A DNA stretch of 64,000 nt. Source: Porphyromonas pogonae. Lineage in GTDB: Bacteria > Bacteroidota > Bacteroidia > Bacteroidales > Porphyromonadaceae. A program made the position numbers and the translations under genes. The notes beneath the pieces were generated by a model. That model was given only the letters and a program-made list of their open reading frames with translations, searched no databases and had not been told where the DNA came from. The DNA is taken from assembly GCF_036320655.1 (NCBI RefSeq), contig NZ_CP143258.1:1674001-1738000 (forward strand). Direction: 5' to 3'. Shown piece by piece: positions 24,714 through 34,604 of this stretch. The number at the start of each line of letters is the position of its first letter. The first letter of the stretch is position 1.

Positions 24714-27214
24714 GGAATACATCAAAAATGACAACACTGGAAAACAAGTTTCCCCTGCTTGCGGTGGAGCATGGCTGCATCATCTCAAAGGACGCCGACA
24801 TCACGGTGGCTTTCGAGGTGGAGCTGCCGGAGCTTTACACCGTGACGGGCGCGGAGTACGAGGCGATACACGGCTGCTGGTGCAAGGCAATCAAGGTGCT
24901 GCCGGACTACTCCGTCGTTCACAAGCAGGACTGGTTTATCAAGGAACGCTACAAGCCGGAGCTTCAGAAGGACGACATGAGTTTCCTCTCACGGAGCTTC
25001 GAGCGTCACTTCAACGAGCGTCCGTACCTGAAACACACCTGCTACCTCTACCTGACCAAGACGACGAAGGAGCGTAGCCGGATGCAGAGCAACTTCAGCA
25101 CGCTGTGCCGAGGGCACATCATCCCGAAAGAGCTGGACAGGGAAACCACGACCAAGTTCATGGAAGCCTGCGAACAGTTCGAGCGTATCATGAACGACAG
25201 CGGGCTTGTCAGGTTGCGCCGCCTCTCCACCGACGAGATTGTGGGGACGGAGGGTAAGGCGGGGCTGGTAGAACGCTACTTCTCGCTCATGCCGGAAGGT
25301 GACATCACCTTGCAGGACATCGAACTTTCGGCAAGGGAGATGCGCATCGGCGACAACCGCCTGTGTCTGCACACCCTCTCCGACGCGGAAGACCTGCCGG
25401 GCAAGGTGGCTACCGACACCCGTTACGAGAAGCTCTCCACCGACCGGAGCGACTGCCGCCTCTCCTTCGCCTCCCCGGTGGGGCTGCTGCTCTCCTGCAA
25501 CCATATCTACAACCAGTATGTGCTGATAAATAACAGCGAGGAAGCCTTGCAGAAGTTCGAGAAGTCCGCCCGTAACATGCAGTCGCTCTCACGCTATTCA
25601 AGGAGCAACAGCATCAACCGCGAGTGGATAGACCAATACCTGAACGAAGCCCGGTCCTACGGGCTGACCTCGGTACGGGCGCACTTCAACGTCATGGCGT
25701 GGAGCGACGACGCGGAGGAACTGAAGCACATAAGGAACGACGTGGGCAGCCAGCTGGCAAGCATGGAGTGCGTGCCGCGCCACAACACCATCGACTGCCC
25801 TACACTCTACTGGGCGGCGATACCCGGCAATGCGGCGGACTTCCCGGCGGAAGAGAGTTTCCACACTTTCATCGAACAGGCGGTGTGCCTGTTCACGGAG
25901 GAAACCAACTACCGCAGCTCGCTCTCGCCCTTCGGCATCAAGATGGTGGACAGGCTCACAGGGAAACCGCTGCACCTCGACATCAGCGACCTTCCGATGA
26001 AGCGGGGTATCACGACCAACCGCAACAAGTTCGTGCTGGGTCCTTCGGGCAGCGGCAAGTCGTTCTTCATGAACCACCTCGTGCGCCAATATTATGAGCA
26101 AGGCGCACATGTGGTATTGGTGGACACGGGAAACTCCTATCAGGGCTTGTGCGGCATGATCCGGCGCAAGACAGGCGGAGTGGACGGCGTGTATTTCACC
26201 TACACGGAAGAGAAGCCCATATCATTCAACCCGTTCTACACCGATGATTACATCTTCGATGTGGAGAAGAAGGACAGCATCAAGACCCTGCTTCTTACGC
26301 TCTGGAAATCGGAGGACGACAAGGTGACGAAGACGGAGAGCGGCGAACTGGGCAGTGCCGTGAGTGCCTACATCGAGCGTATCCAATCCGACCGTAGCAT
26401 CGTGCCGTCGTTCAACACTTTCTACGAGTATATGCGCGACGACTACCGCACGGAACTGGCGCAGCGCGACATCAAGGTGGAGAAGTCCGACTTCAACATC
26501 GACAACATGCTCACCACCATGCGGCAGTATTACCGGGGCGGACGTTACGACTTCCTGCTCAACTCCACGGAGAACATCGATCTGCTCGGCAAGCGGTTCA
26601 TCGTCTTCGAGATTGACAGTATAAAAGAGAACCGCGAACTGTTCCCCGTCGTGACTATCATCATCATGGAAGCCTTCATCAACAAGATGCGGCGGCTGAA
26701 AGGGGTGCGGAAACAGCTTATCGTGGAGGAGGCTTGGAAGGCCCTCTCTTCGGCAAACATGGCTGAATACCTACGTTATATGTACAAGACGGTCAGAAAA
26801 TATTACGGCGAGGCAATCGTGGTGACGCAGGAGGTGGACGACATCATCAGTTCTCCGGTGGTCAAGGAGAGCATCATCAACAACTCCGACTGCAAGATAC
26901 TTCTCGACCAGCGCAAGTATATGAACAAGTTCGACCAGATACAGGCGTTGCTCGGACTGACGGAAAAGGAGAAGTCGCAGATACTCTCCATCAACATGGC
27001 GAACAACCCTTCACGGCTCTACAAGGAGGTGTGGATAGGCTTGGGTGGCACACAATCGGCGGTCTATGCCACCGAGGTCAGTGCAGAAGAGTATCTGGCG
27101 TACACTACCGAAGAAACGGAAAAAGTGGAGGTTTACCGTCTGGCGGAGAAGCTGGGCGGTGACATCGAAGCCGCCATCCGGCAGCTTGCCGAAAGGCGGA
27201 GGAACAAGGAATAA
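24710..27214 (+). CDS. traG: VirB4-like conjugation ATPase TraG
   Basis: 834 residues from the ATG at 24710, which overlaps the traF stop; the frame opens at 24524 but that part is a traF shadow. Walker A GPSGSGKS lies at 444-451 and Walker B is in RFIVFEIDSI; RKQLIVEEAW and VVTQEVDDI follow, and the N-terminal half is the VirB4/CagE domain. It powers pilus assembly and substrate transfer at the inner membrane. The longest gene of the tra operon and uninterrupted. Confidence 0.93.
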   Translation: MRNTSKMTTLENKFPLLAVEHGCIISKDADITVAFEVELPELYTVTGAEYEAIHGCWCKAIKVLPDYSVVHKQDWFIKERYKPELQKDDMSFLSRSFERHFNERPYLKHTCYLYLTKTTKERSRMQSNFSTLCRGHIIPKELDRETTTKFMEACEQFERIMNDSGLVRLRRLSTDEIVGTEGKAGLVERYFSLMPEGDITLQDIELSAREMRIGDNRLCLHTLSDAEDLPGKVATDTRYEKLSTDRSDCRLSFASPVGLLLSCNHIYNQYVLINNSEEALQKFEKSARNMQSLSRYSRSNSINREWIDQYLNEARSYGLTSVRAHFNVMAWSDDAEELKHIRNDVGSQLASMECVPRHNTIDCPTLYWAAIPGNAADFPAEESFHTFIEQAVCLFTEETNYRSSLSPFGIKMVDRLTGKPLHLDISDLPMKRGITTNRNKFVLGPSGSGKSFFMNHLVRQYYEQGAHVVLVDTGNSYQGLCGMIRRKTGGVDGVYFTYTEEKPISFNPFYTDDYIFDVEKKDSIKTLLLTLWKSEDDKVTKTESGELGSAVSAYIERIQSDRSIVPSFNTFYEYMRDDYRTELAQRDIKVEKSDFNIDNMLTTMRQYYRGGRYDFLLNSTENIDLLGKRFIVFEIDSIKENRELFPVVTIIIMEAFINKMRRLKGVRKQLIVEEAWKALSSANMAEYLRYMYKTVRKYYGEAIVVTQEVDDIISSPVVKESIINNSDCKILLDQRKYMNKFDQIQALLGLTEKEKSQILSINMANNPSRLYKEVWIGLGGTQSAVYATEVSAEEYLAYTTEETEKVEVYRLAEKLGGDIEAAIRQLAERRRNKE

Positions 27215-27252
27215 CTAAAACAGAATGTATCAACAAAAAAAGGAAAACGCAT

Positions 27253-27633
27253 ATGAATTTACCAAAAGTGAAAATGCTGCAAGTCAGCAAGTGTCTGATC
27301 GGATTGGCGGTCATGATGCTGCAATCCTGCGACGTGGCCGACAACCGCCGTGATATGCTGTGCGGGAACTGGGAGAGCGTGGAGGGGAAGCCCGACGTGC
27401 TTATCTACAAGGAGGGCGAAGCCTACAAGGTGACGGTGTTCCGCCGGAGCGGTCTGCGCCGCAAGCTGAAACCGGAAACCTATCTCTTGCAGGAGAAAAC
27501 CGGCAACCTGTTCATGAACACCGGCTTCCGCATCGACGTGTCCTATAACGAGGCCACGGACGTGCTGACCTTCTCGCCGGGCGGCGACTATGTGCGGGTG
27601 AAACCGCAGCCGGGACACCCGACAGAAGAATAA
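27253..27633 (+). CDS. traH: Lipoprotein TraH (DUF3876)
   Basis: 126 residues. A hydrophobic leader ends in MMLQSCD, a lipobox with Cys about 25, so the mature protein is a lipoprotein. The rest is a small beta-rich domain (LCGNWESVEGKPDVLIYKEG). DUF3876 proteins occupy this place in Bacteroides tra operons. Function unknown. Confidence 0.75.
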   Translation: MNLPKVKMLQVSKCLIGLAVMMLQSCDVADNRRDMLCGNWESVEGKPDVLIYKEGEAYKVTVFRRSGLRRKLKPETYLLQEKTGNLFMNTGFRIDVSYNEATDVLTFSPGGDYVRVKPQPGHPTEE

Positions 27634-27656
27634 CAACCACTAAAATCCAAAGTAAC

Positions 27657-28286
27657 ATGAGAACAAGAATAACAATGATTATCTGCCTGTGCCTGCTTTT
27701 CGCAGGCAGGGCAAGCGCACAGTGGGTCGTAAGCGATCCGGGCAATCTGGCGCAGGGTATCATCAATGCCTCCAAAAACATCATCCATACCTCCAAGACT
27801 GCCACGAACATGGTGAGCAACTTTCAGGAAACGGTGAAAATCTATCAGCAGGGCAAAAAGTATTACGATGCTCTCAAATCGGTGAACAATCTCGTCAAGG
27901 ACGCCCGCAAGGTGCAGCAGACCATCCTGATGGTAGGCGACATCACCGACATTTATGTAAACAGTTTCCAAAGGATGCTCCGTGATGGAAATTTCAGACC
28001 AGAAGAGCTGTCGGCAATCGCTTTCGGTTACACGAAACTGCTGGAAGAGAGCAACGAAGTATTGACGGAACTGAAGAATGTGGTGAACATCACCACGCTC
28101 TCCATGACCGACAAGGAGCGCATGGACGTGGTGGAACGCTGCCACTCGAAGATGAAGCGTTACCGCAACCTCGTAAGTTACTACACGAACAAGAACATCT
28201 CCGTGAGCTACCTGCGTGCGAAAAAGAAGAACGACCTCGACCGCATCATGGGGCTGTACGGAAACATGAACGAAAGATACTGGTAG
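27657..28286 (+). CDS. traI: Conjugative transposon protein TraI (DUF4141)
   Basis: 209 residues with a cleavable signal peptide (MIICLCLLFAGRASAQ). The mature part is helical, with heptad-like spacing (TATNMVSNFQETVKIYQQGK and later). Secreted, helical and placed just before TraJ, it resembles a VirB5-like minor pilus component; that parallel is inferred. Confidence 0.82.
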   Translation: MRTRITMIICLCLLFAGRASAQWVVSDPGNLAQGIINASKNIIHTSKTATNMVSNFQETVKIYQQGKKYYDALKSVNNLVKDARKVQQTILMVGDITDIYVNSFQRMLRDGNFRPEELSAIAFGYTKLLEESNEVLTELKNVVNITTLSMTDKERMDVVERCHSKMKRYRNLVSYYTNKNISVSYLRAKKKNDLDRIMGLYGNMNERYW

Positions 28287-28289
28287 CCT

Positions 28290-29294
28290 ATGAATTTCGA
28301 CAACCTTCACCAGATTCTACGTTCGCTTTACGAGCAGATGATGCCGTTGTGCGGAGACATGGCGGGTGTGGCGAAAGGCATCGCCGGACTGGGTGCGCTG
28401 TTCTACGTCGCCTACCGGGTATGGCAGTCGCTGGCGAGAGCCGAACCGATAGACGTATTCCCGATGCTCCGTCCTTTTGCCATCGGTCTGTGCATCATGT
28501 TCTTCCCGACTGTGGTGCTGGGCACGATAAACAGCATCCTCTCACCCGTCGTACAGGGCACGGCAAAGATGCTGGAGGCGGAAACGCTGGACATGAACAC
28601 CTACCGCCAGCAGAAGGACAAATTGGAATACGAGGCGATGATGCGCAACCCCGAAACCGCCTACCTCGTGTCCAACGAGGAGTTTGACAAGCAGCTGGAG
28701 GAACTCGGCTGGTCGCCCTCCGACATGGTGACGATGGCGGGGATGTATATCGACCGGGGAATGTACAACATGAAGAAAAACATCCGCGACTTCTTCCGCG
28801 AGATACTGGAATTGCTGTTCCAAGCCGCCGCCCTCGTGATAGACACCGTCCGAACCTTCTTCCTCGTGGTGCTGGCGATACTCGGTCCGATAGCCTTCGC
28901 CATATCGGTGTGGGACGGTTTCCAAAGCACGCTCACGCAGTGGATATGCCGCTACATACAGGTATATCTGTGGCTGCCGGTGTCGGACATGTTCAGCACC
29001 ATACTGGCGAAGATACAGGTGCTGATGCTGCAAAGCGACATCGAGCGGATGCAGGCAGACCCGAACTTCTCGCTGGATTCGAGCGACGGGGTGTACATCG
29101 TGTTCCTCTGCATCGGCATCATCGGCTACTTCACCATTCCCACCGTTGCCGGCTGGATTATCCAAGCCGGAGGCATGGGCGGTTACGGTCGCAACGTGAA
29201 CCAGATGGCGGGACGTGCCGGAGGAATGGCGGGCAGTGTTGCCGGAGCTGCGACAGGCAATATGATGGGACGTGCCGGCAAATTGCTGAAATAA
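28290..29294 (+). CDS. traJ: Membrane channel protein TraJ (VirB6-like)
   Basis: 334 residues with at least five hydrophobic segments (GIAGLGALFYVAYRVW, FAIGLCIMFFPTVVLGTI, FFLVVLAILGPIAFAISVW, VYIVFLCIGIIGYFTIP among them) and a glycine-rich C-terminus. This is the TraJ family of Bacteroides conjugative transposons, thought to be a VirB6-like inner membrane channel part. Confidence 0.87.
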   Translation: MNFDNLHQILRSLYEQMMPLCGDMAGVAKGIAGLGALFYVAYRVWQSLARAEPIDVFPMLRPFAIGLCIMFFPTVVLGTINSILSPVVQGTAKMLEAETLDMNTYRQQKDKLEYEAMMRNPETAYLVSNEEFDKQLEELGWSPSDMVTMAGMYIDRGMYNMKKNIRDFFREILELLFQAAALVIDTVRTFFLVVLAILGPIAFAISVWDGFQSTLTQWICRYIQVYLWLPVSDMFSTILAKIQVLMLQSDIERMQADPNFSLDSSDGVYIVFLCIGIIGYFTIPTVAGWIIQAGGMGGYGRNVNQMAGRAGGMAGSVAGAATGNMMGRAGKLLK

Positions 29295-29327
29295 CAATCA
29301 TGTAGAATCATTGAAACAGAATTAAGA

Positions 29328-29951
29328 ATGGAATTTAAGTCACTCAGAAACATCGAATCATCGTTCAGGCAGCTACGCCTGTTCGGTATCGTCTTCCTCT
29401 CGCTGTGCGCTGTGGTGACGGTGTGGAGCGTGTGGAACTCCTACCGTTTCGCAGAGAAGCAACGGGAGAAAATCTATGTGCTGGACAACGGCAAGTCGCT
29501 GATGCTGGCTCTCTCTCAGGATTTATCGCAGAACCGCCCGGCGGAAGCACGGGAGCATGTGCGCCGCTTCCACGAGCTTTTCTTCACGCTGTCACCTGAA
29601 AAAAGCGCGATTGAACACAACGTAAAACGTGCCCTGCTGCTGGCGGACAAGAGCGTGTACCACTATTATTCGGACTTCGCGGAGAAGGGGTACTACAACC
29701 GCATCATCGCCGGGAACATCAACCAAGTGCTGAAAGTGGACAGCGTGGTGTGCGACTTCAACGCCTATCCCTACCGTGCCGTGACCTACGCCACGCAGAA
29801 AATCATCCGGCAAAGCAACGTCACCGAGCGCAGCCTCGTGACCACCTGCCGCCTGCTGAACGCATCGCGGTCGGACGACAACCCAAACGGTTTCACCATC
29901 GAGGGGTTCACCATCATCGAGAACAAGGATTTACAGACAATCAAACGGTAA
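29328..29951 (+). CDS. traK: Conjugative transposon protein TraK (VirB8-like)
   Basis: 207 residues: a short cytoplasmic start, one membrane segment (LFGIVFLSLCAVVTVWSVWN, about 18-38) and a periplasmic domain. Size and topology fit a VirB8-like scaffold protein, and TraK is the name used in CTnDOT. Confidence 0.87.
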   Translation: MEFKSLRNIESSFRQLRLFGIVFLSLCAVVTVWSVWNSYRFAEKQREKIYVLDNGKSLMLALSQDLSQNRPAEAREHVRRFHELFFTLSPEKSAIEHNVKRALLLADKSVYHYYSDFAEKGYYNRIIAGNINQVLKVDSVVCDFNAYPYRAVTYATQKIIRQSNVTERSLVTTCRLLNASRSDDNPNGFTIEGFTIIENKDLQTIKR

Positions 29952-29957
29952 CAGGAC

Positions 29958-30266
29958 ATGAAAAGTATCAGAAAATCAATGTGGGGCATGTATTGGAAAC
30001 TCCACGACAAACGGAAACGGCTGGTGGCAAGGCTCAAAGGGTATCTGGACGGTTTGCCGCCGGAAACACGCCGCCGCATCGTGCTGGGGATGCTCGCCGC
30101 CTTCGCGATGCTTGCCCTCTACACCTTCGGCAGAGCCGTCTATGACATCGGCAGAAACGACGGCTCACGTATGGATACGGGACATGCCGGACGGGTGGAA
30201 CTACCGACCCCGGTGGAAACTGACAATCACTTAACACCTTATTTATATGGAACAGACGAAGAATGA
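29958..30266 (+). CDS. traL: Conjugative transposon protein TraL (DUF3989)
   Basis: 102 residues with one membrane segment (GMLAAFAMLALYTFGRAVYD) after a basic N-terminal region. It overlaps traM by 20 bases, which is normal coupling for this operon. Function unknown; conserved in place between TraK and TraM. Confidence 0.8.
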   Translation: MKSIRKSMWGMYWKLHDKRKRLVARLKGYLDGLPPETRRRIVLGMLAAFAMLALYTFGRAVYDIGRNDGSRMDTGHAGRVELPTPVETDNHLTPYLYGTDEE

Positions 30267-31593
30267 ATCAACGAAAGAGAACAAAGCCGCTCCCGACGCG
30301 GGAAAGCCGAAAAAGGAGCGCGAACCGCTGACAGAGGCGCAGCGGCTGAAACGGCAGAAGATGATAGTCCTGCCTGCTATGGTGCTGGTCTTCATCGGGG
30401 CGATGTGGTTGATATTCGCCCCTTCCTCCGGCAAGGAACAACCGCCGGGAACGGACGGCTACAACACCGAGATGCCAGACGCGGACAAGGCGAACCGGCA
30501 GATTATCGGCGACAAGCTGAAAGCCTACGAGCATGGGGAGATGGAAGAGCGGCTGGAGAGCCGCAACCGTGCCATCGGGCAGCTGGGCGACATGTTCGAC
30601 CGCGAGATAGCGGGAACGGAGGACGGTACGGACTTCGACCTCGCCAATCCGGGCGGCAAGGAAGAAAGGGCAAAGCCTGCCACGCCGCAAACCATCCAAT
30701 CCTCCGCAGCCGCCTACCGTGACCTGAACGCCACCCTCGGCAACTTTTACGAACAGCCGAAGAATGACAATGCGGAGATGGATGTGCTATTGGAGCGCAT
30801 CGCCTCGTTGGAATCGGAACTGGAAAGTGAAAAAGGCAGGACTTCATCTATAGACGAACAGGTGGCACTTATGGAGAAGTCCTATGAGCTGGCGGCAAAG
30901 TACATGGGCGGTCAGAACGGTGGGAAGCCGGAACAGGCGGCAGAGCCTGCCACCGTGCAGAAGGGAAAGAAGAACACGGCGACACCCGTAAGGCAAGTGA
31001 CCCGCCAAGTCGTTTCCTCCCTTGCACAGCCCATGAGCAACGCGGAGTTTGTCGCCACTTTCTCACAGGAACGCAACCGGGGTTTCAACACGGCTGTCGG
31101 CACGGCGGAGGTATCGGACAGGAACACCATCCCGGCGTGTGTGCATGAGGCGCAGAGCGTGACGGACGGGCAGACGGTAAGGCTTCGCCTGCTGGAGCCT
31201 ATGGCGGTGGCGGGCAGGACAATCCCACGGGGTGCGGTGGTGGTCGGCACGGGCAAGATACAGGGTGAACGACTCGACATCGGGATCACCTCGCTGGAAT
31301 ACGACGGCACGATTATCCCCGTGGAGCTTGCGGTCTATGACACGGACGGACAGCCCGGCATCTTCATCCCGAACTCGATGGAGATGAACGCCGTCCGAGA
31401 GGTCGCCGCCAACATGGGAGGTTCGTTGGGTAGCAGCATCAATATCTCCACCAATGCCGGGGCGCAGCTCGCCTCCGACTTGGGCAAGGGGCTGATACAA
31501 GGAACGAGCCAGTACATCGCGGGGAAGATGCGCACCGTCAAGGTGCATCTGAAAGCCGGGTACAGGGTCATGCTTTACCAAGAAAAAGATTGA
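30247..31593 (+). CDS. traM: Conjugative transposon protein TraM (VirB10-like)
   Basis: 448 residues: charged N-terminus, one membrane segment (MIVLPAMVLVFIGAMWLIF, about 38-56), a long linker with a coiled coil (LERIASLESELESE) and a C-terminal beta-barrel-like domain (AGRTIPRGAVVVGTGKIQG, AGYRVMLYQEKD). This is the architecture of VirB10/TrbI proteins that span from inner to outer membrane. Confidence 0.88.
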   Translation: MEQTKNESTKENKAAPDAGKPKKEREPLTEAQRLKRQKMIVLPAMVLVFIGAMWLIFAPSSGKEQPPGTDGYNTEMPDADKANRQIIGDKLKAYEHGEMEERLESRNRAIGQLGDMFDREIAGTEDGTDFDLANPGGKEERAKPATPQTIQSSAAAYRDLNATLGNFYEQPKNDNAEMDVLLERIASLESELESEKGRTSSIDEQVALMEKSYELAAKYMGGQNGGKPEQAAEPATVQKGKKNTATPVRQVTRQVVSSLAQPMSNAEFVATFSQERNRGFNTAVGTAEVSDRNTIPACVHEAQSVTDGQTVRLRLLEPMAVAGRTIPRGAVVVGTGKIQGERLDIGITSLEYDGTIIPVELAVYDTDGQPGIFIPNSMEMNAVREVAANMGGSLGSSINISTNAGAQLASDLGKGLIQGTSQYIAGKMRTVKVHLKAGYRVMLYQEKD

Positions 31594-31629
31594 AATCAAT
31601 AAAAAAATTACCACTAAAATCCAAAAGTA

Positions 31630-32616
31630 ATGAGAAAAGTAATCATCATGTTTGCCCTCGCTATGGGCATCGCAACTGCCAACGCGCAGGAGAATGTAAC
31701 CGTTGAAACGACCAACGGAAGTGAACAGCCGACCTTGACGAAGGAGGTCTATCCGCAGAAGGAGGCGGACGGAGACCTGTATCACGGTCTGTCGCGCAAG
31801 CTGACCTTCGACCGCATGATACCGCCGCACGGTCTGGAAGTGACCTACGACAAGACCGTCCACGTCATTTTTCCGGCGGAGGTGCGCTATGTCGATTTAG
31901 GCTCGCCCGACCTGATTGCCGGGAAAGCCGACGGAGCGGAGAACGTCATCCGCGTGAAGGCTACCGTAAGGAATTTTCCCAACGAAACGAATATGTCCGT
32001 CATCACGGAGGACGGCAGTTTCTACACCTTCAACGTGAAGTACGCCGCCGAACCGCTGTTGCTCAATGTGGAGATGTGCGACTTCATCCATGACGGCAGC
32101 ACGGTGAACCGCCCGAATAACGCACAGGAAATCTATCTGAAAGAGCTGGGCAGCGAAAGCCCGATGCTGGTGCGACTTATCATGAAGTCCATCCACAAAC
32201 AGAACAAGCGCGAGGTGAAGCATATCGGCTGCAAGCGTTTCGGCATCCAGTATCTTCTCAAAGGCATCTACACGCACAACGGATTGCTCTATTTCCACAC
32301 GGAGATAAAGAACCAGAGCAACGTGCCTTTCGATGTGGACTACATCACTTGGAAAATCGTGGACAAGAAGGTGGCGAAGCGTACCGCCGTGCAGGAGCAG
32401 ATCATCCTGCCGCTCCGCGCGCAGAACTACGCCACCCTCGTGCCGGGCAAAAAGAGCGAGCGCACGGTCTTCACGATGGCGAAGTTCACCATCCCCGATG
32501 ACAAGTGCCTCGTGGTGGAGCTGAACGAGAAGAACGGCGGCCGTCACCAGTCCTTCGTGATTGAGAACGAGGATTTGGTACGTGCGGGTACCATCAACGA
32601 ACTTCAAGTGCGCTGA
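31630..32616 (+). CDS. traN: Conjugative transposon protein TraN (DUF4138, VirB9-like position)
   Basis: 328 residues with a signal peptide (IIMFALAMGIATANAQ). The mature protein is beta-rich (VIFPAEVRYVDLGSPDLIAG, LLYFHTEIKNQSNVPFDVDY). DUF4138 family, following TraM as VirB9-type proteins accompany VirB10; the role in the outer membrane complex is inferred from that order. Confidence 0.87.
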   Translation: MRKVIIMFALAMGIATANAQENVTVETTNGSEQPTLTKEVYPQKEADGDLYHGLSRKLTFDRMIPPHGLEVTYDKTVHVIFPAEVRYVDLGSPDLIAGKADGAENVIRVKATVRNFPNETNMSVITEDGSFYTFNVKYAAEPLLLNVEMCDFIHDGSTVNRPNNAQEIYLKELGSESPMLVRLIMKSIHKQNKREVKHIGCKRFGIQYLLKGIYTHNGLLYFHTEIKNQSNVPFDVDYITWKIVDKKVAKRTAVQEQIILPLRAQNYATLVPGKKSERTVFTMAKFTIPDDKCLVVELNEKNGGRHQSFVIENEDLVRAGTINELQVR

Positions 32617-32618
32617 CC

Positions 32619-33194
32619 ATGAGAAAGTACATCGCAATAATCATCGCGTCGCTTGCCCTTTTTACAGGGCAGGCGCACGCCCAGCGGTGTCTGCCGAAGA
32701 TGCAGGGCATCGAGGTGAGGGCGGACATGGCGGACGGCTTCAATCCCGGCGGCAAGGACGGCGGGTACAGTTTCGGGGCGGCTCTCTCCACTTACACGAA
32801 GAGGGGGAACAAGTGGGTGTTCGGTGGCGAATACCTCCTGAAAAACAATCCCTACAAGGATACCAAGATACCCGTGGCGCAGTTCACGGCGGAGGGCGGA
32901 TATTACTTCAAGATACTGTCGGACGCCCGAAAAATCGTGTTCGTCTATGCCGGGGCTTCGGCTCTCGCCGGATATGAATCGGTGAATTGGGGGAATAAGG
33001 TGCTGCATGACGGCTCCACGCTGCACGACCGGGACGCCTTCATCTACGGCGGTGCGCTGACGCTCGATGTGGAGTGCTACGTGACAGACCGTATCGCCCT
33101 GCTTGCCAACCTGCGTGAGCGTTGCCTGTGGGGTGGCGACACGCGGAAGTTCCACACGCAGTTCGGGGTCGGCGTCAAGTTCATCATCAACTGA
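32619..33194 (+). CDS. traO: Conjugative transposon protein TraO
   Basis: 191 residues with a signal peptide (IAIIIASLALFTGQAHAQ). The mature part alternates hydrophobic and polar residues and ends FGVGVKFIIN, like a small eight-stranded outer membrane beta-barrel. TraO of CTnDOT has this form. Two bases after traN. Confidence 0.87.
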   Translation: MRKYIAIIIASLALFTGQAHAQRCLPKMQGIEVRADMADGFNPGGKDGGYSFGAALSTYTKRGNKWVFGGEYLLKNNPYKDTKIPVAQFTAEGGYYFKILSDARKIVFVYAGASALAGYESVNWGNKVLHDGSTLHDRDAFIYGGALTLDVECYVTDRIALLANLRERCLWGGDTRKFHTQFGVGVKFIIN

Positions 33195-33201
33195 CACGGG
33201 C

Positions 33202-34104
33202 ATGGAACGGACGGAAATAGATGCTATCAGAAGGATGCCGCTTGCGGATTTTCTCGCACGGTTGGGGCATGAGCCTGTCAGAAGGAGCGGTAACGAGCTG
33301 TGGTATATCGCCCCGTACAGGGGCGAGCGCACCCCCTCTTTCCGTGTGAACGTGGCGAAACAGCTTTGGTACGACTTCGGTTTGGGCAAGGGCGGTGACA
33401 TCTTCACGCTTGCCGGGGAGTTTCTGCAAAGCGATGACTTCATGAAGCAAGCGAAGTTCATAGCGGAAGCCGCCAATATGACGGTTGCCGGATGGGAAAA
33501 GCCCGCCTATCTCCCGAAGCCGACCGAACCTGTCTTTGAGGATGTGGAGGTCGCTCCGCTGTTTCGTTCACCGCTGACGGAGTATTTAGAGGAACGAGGC
33601 ATACCAATCGGAGTAGCATCCCGCCACTGTTGCCGCCTGAACTACAGTGTGCGTGGAAAACGGTATTTCGCTGTCGGTTTCCTGAATATGGCAGGTGGAT
33701 ATGAAGTCCGAAGCCGATATTTCAAGGGGTGCATCCCGCCAAAAGATGTGTCTTTGGCAAGGACGAAGGAAATCCCGGCTGACGAGTGCCTCGTGTTTGA
33801 GGGCTTCATGGACTTTCTCTCCGCCGTGACGCTTGGCGTAACCGGTAACGCTGACTGCCTTGTACTGAACTCTGTCGCCAACGTGGAGAAGGCGGCGGGA
33901 TTGCTGGACGGCTACGGGCGCATCGGATGCTTCCTTGACCGTGACGAAGCCGGACGGCGGACGCTTGACGCTCTTGCCAAACGGTATGGGGCGCATGTCG
34001 CCGACCGTTCCTCCCTCTATGGCGGTTGCAAGGACTTGAACGAGTATCTGCAACAGACAACGAAAAAACAGAAAAACAACCATCTAAAAATCGAAGAAAA
34101 ATGA
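33202..34104 (+). CDS. traP: Conjugative primase TraP (TOPRIM domain)
   Basis: 300 residues from the ATG at 33202; the frame continues upstream into traO. The N-terminal block (ELWYIAPYRGERTPSF, WYDFGLGKGGDI) is a primase zinc-ribbon fold that has lost its cysteines. The TOPRIM metal sites are LVFEGFMDF and CFLDRDEAG. Such proteins prime the complementary strand in donor or recipient. It overlaps traQ by four bases. Confidence 0.87.
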   Translation: MERTEIDAIRRMPLADFLARLGHEPVRRSGNELWYIAPYRGERTPSFRVNVAKQLWYDFGLGKGGDIFTLAGEFLQSDDFMKQAKFIAEAANMTVAGWEKPAYLPKPTEPVFEDVEVAPLFRSPLTEYLEERGIPIGVASRHCCRLNYSVRGKRYFAVGFLNMAGGYEVRSRYFKGCIPPKDVSLARTKEIPADECLVFEGFMDFLSAVTLGVTGNADCLVLNSVANVEKAAGLLDGYGRIGCFLDRDEAGRRTLDALAKRYGAHVADRSSLYGGCKDLNEYLQQTTKKQKNNHLKIEEK

Positions 34105-34604
34105 ACATACTGAACAACAGAAACAAGAGAACAAATATCTTTAAGGTGGTGGCGTTATGCCTGATAGCCGCTGTGTCATTCACCATCGTGTCGTGCGATG
34201 ACGACATGGACATCCAGCAGTCCTATCCCTTCACGGTGGAGGTCATGCCCGTGCCGAACAAGGTGACGAAGGGGCAGACGGTGGAAATCCGCTGTGAGCT
34301 GAAAAAGGAGGGCGACTTCGCTAACACGCTTTACACCATCCGCTATTTTCAGTTTGAGGGAGAAGGAAAGTTGAAAATGGATAACGGCATCACCTTCCTG
34401 CCTAACGACCGCTACCTGCTGGAGAACGAAAAGTTCCGCCTGTACTACACGGCGGAGGGCGAAGAGGCGCACAACTTTATTGTGGTGGTGGAGGACAACT
34501 TCGGCAACTCTTTCGAGTTGGAATTTGACTTCAACAACCGGAATGCAAAGGATGACGGTTTGACCATCGTTCCCATCGGCAACTTCAGCCCCTTGCTAAA
34601 ATGA
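34101..34604 (+). CDS. traQ: Lipoprotein TraQ (DUF3872)
   Basis: 167 residues from the ATG at 34101. A hydrophobic leader ends in FTIVSCDDD, a lipobox with Asp at the +2 position. The rest is a beta-rich domain with VEVMPVPNKVTKGQTVEIRC. DUF3872 family, usually the last named tra gene in CTnDOT. It overlaps the lysozyme gene by four bases. Confidence 0.85.
   Translation: MNILNNRNKRTNIFKVVALCLIAAVSFTIVSCDDDMDIQQSYPFTVEVMPVPNKVTKGQTVEIRCELKKEGDFANTLYTIRYFQFEGEGKLKMDNGITFLPNDRYLLENEKFRLYYTAEGEEAHNFIVVVEDNFGNSFELEFDFNNRNAKDDGLTIVPIGNFSPLLK

Noticed and set aside
28542-29297. Long minus-strand frames opposite traJ, traM, traN, traO
   Set aside because: Histidine- and arginine-rich translations typical of antisense shadows; the plus-strand genes match known families in the known order.
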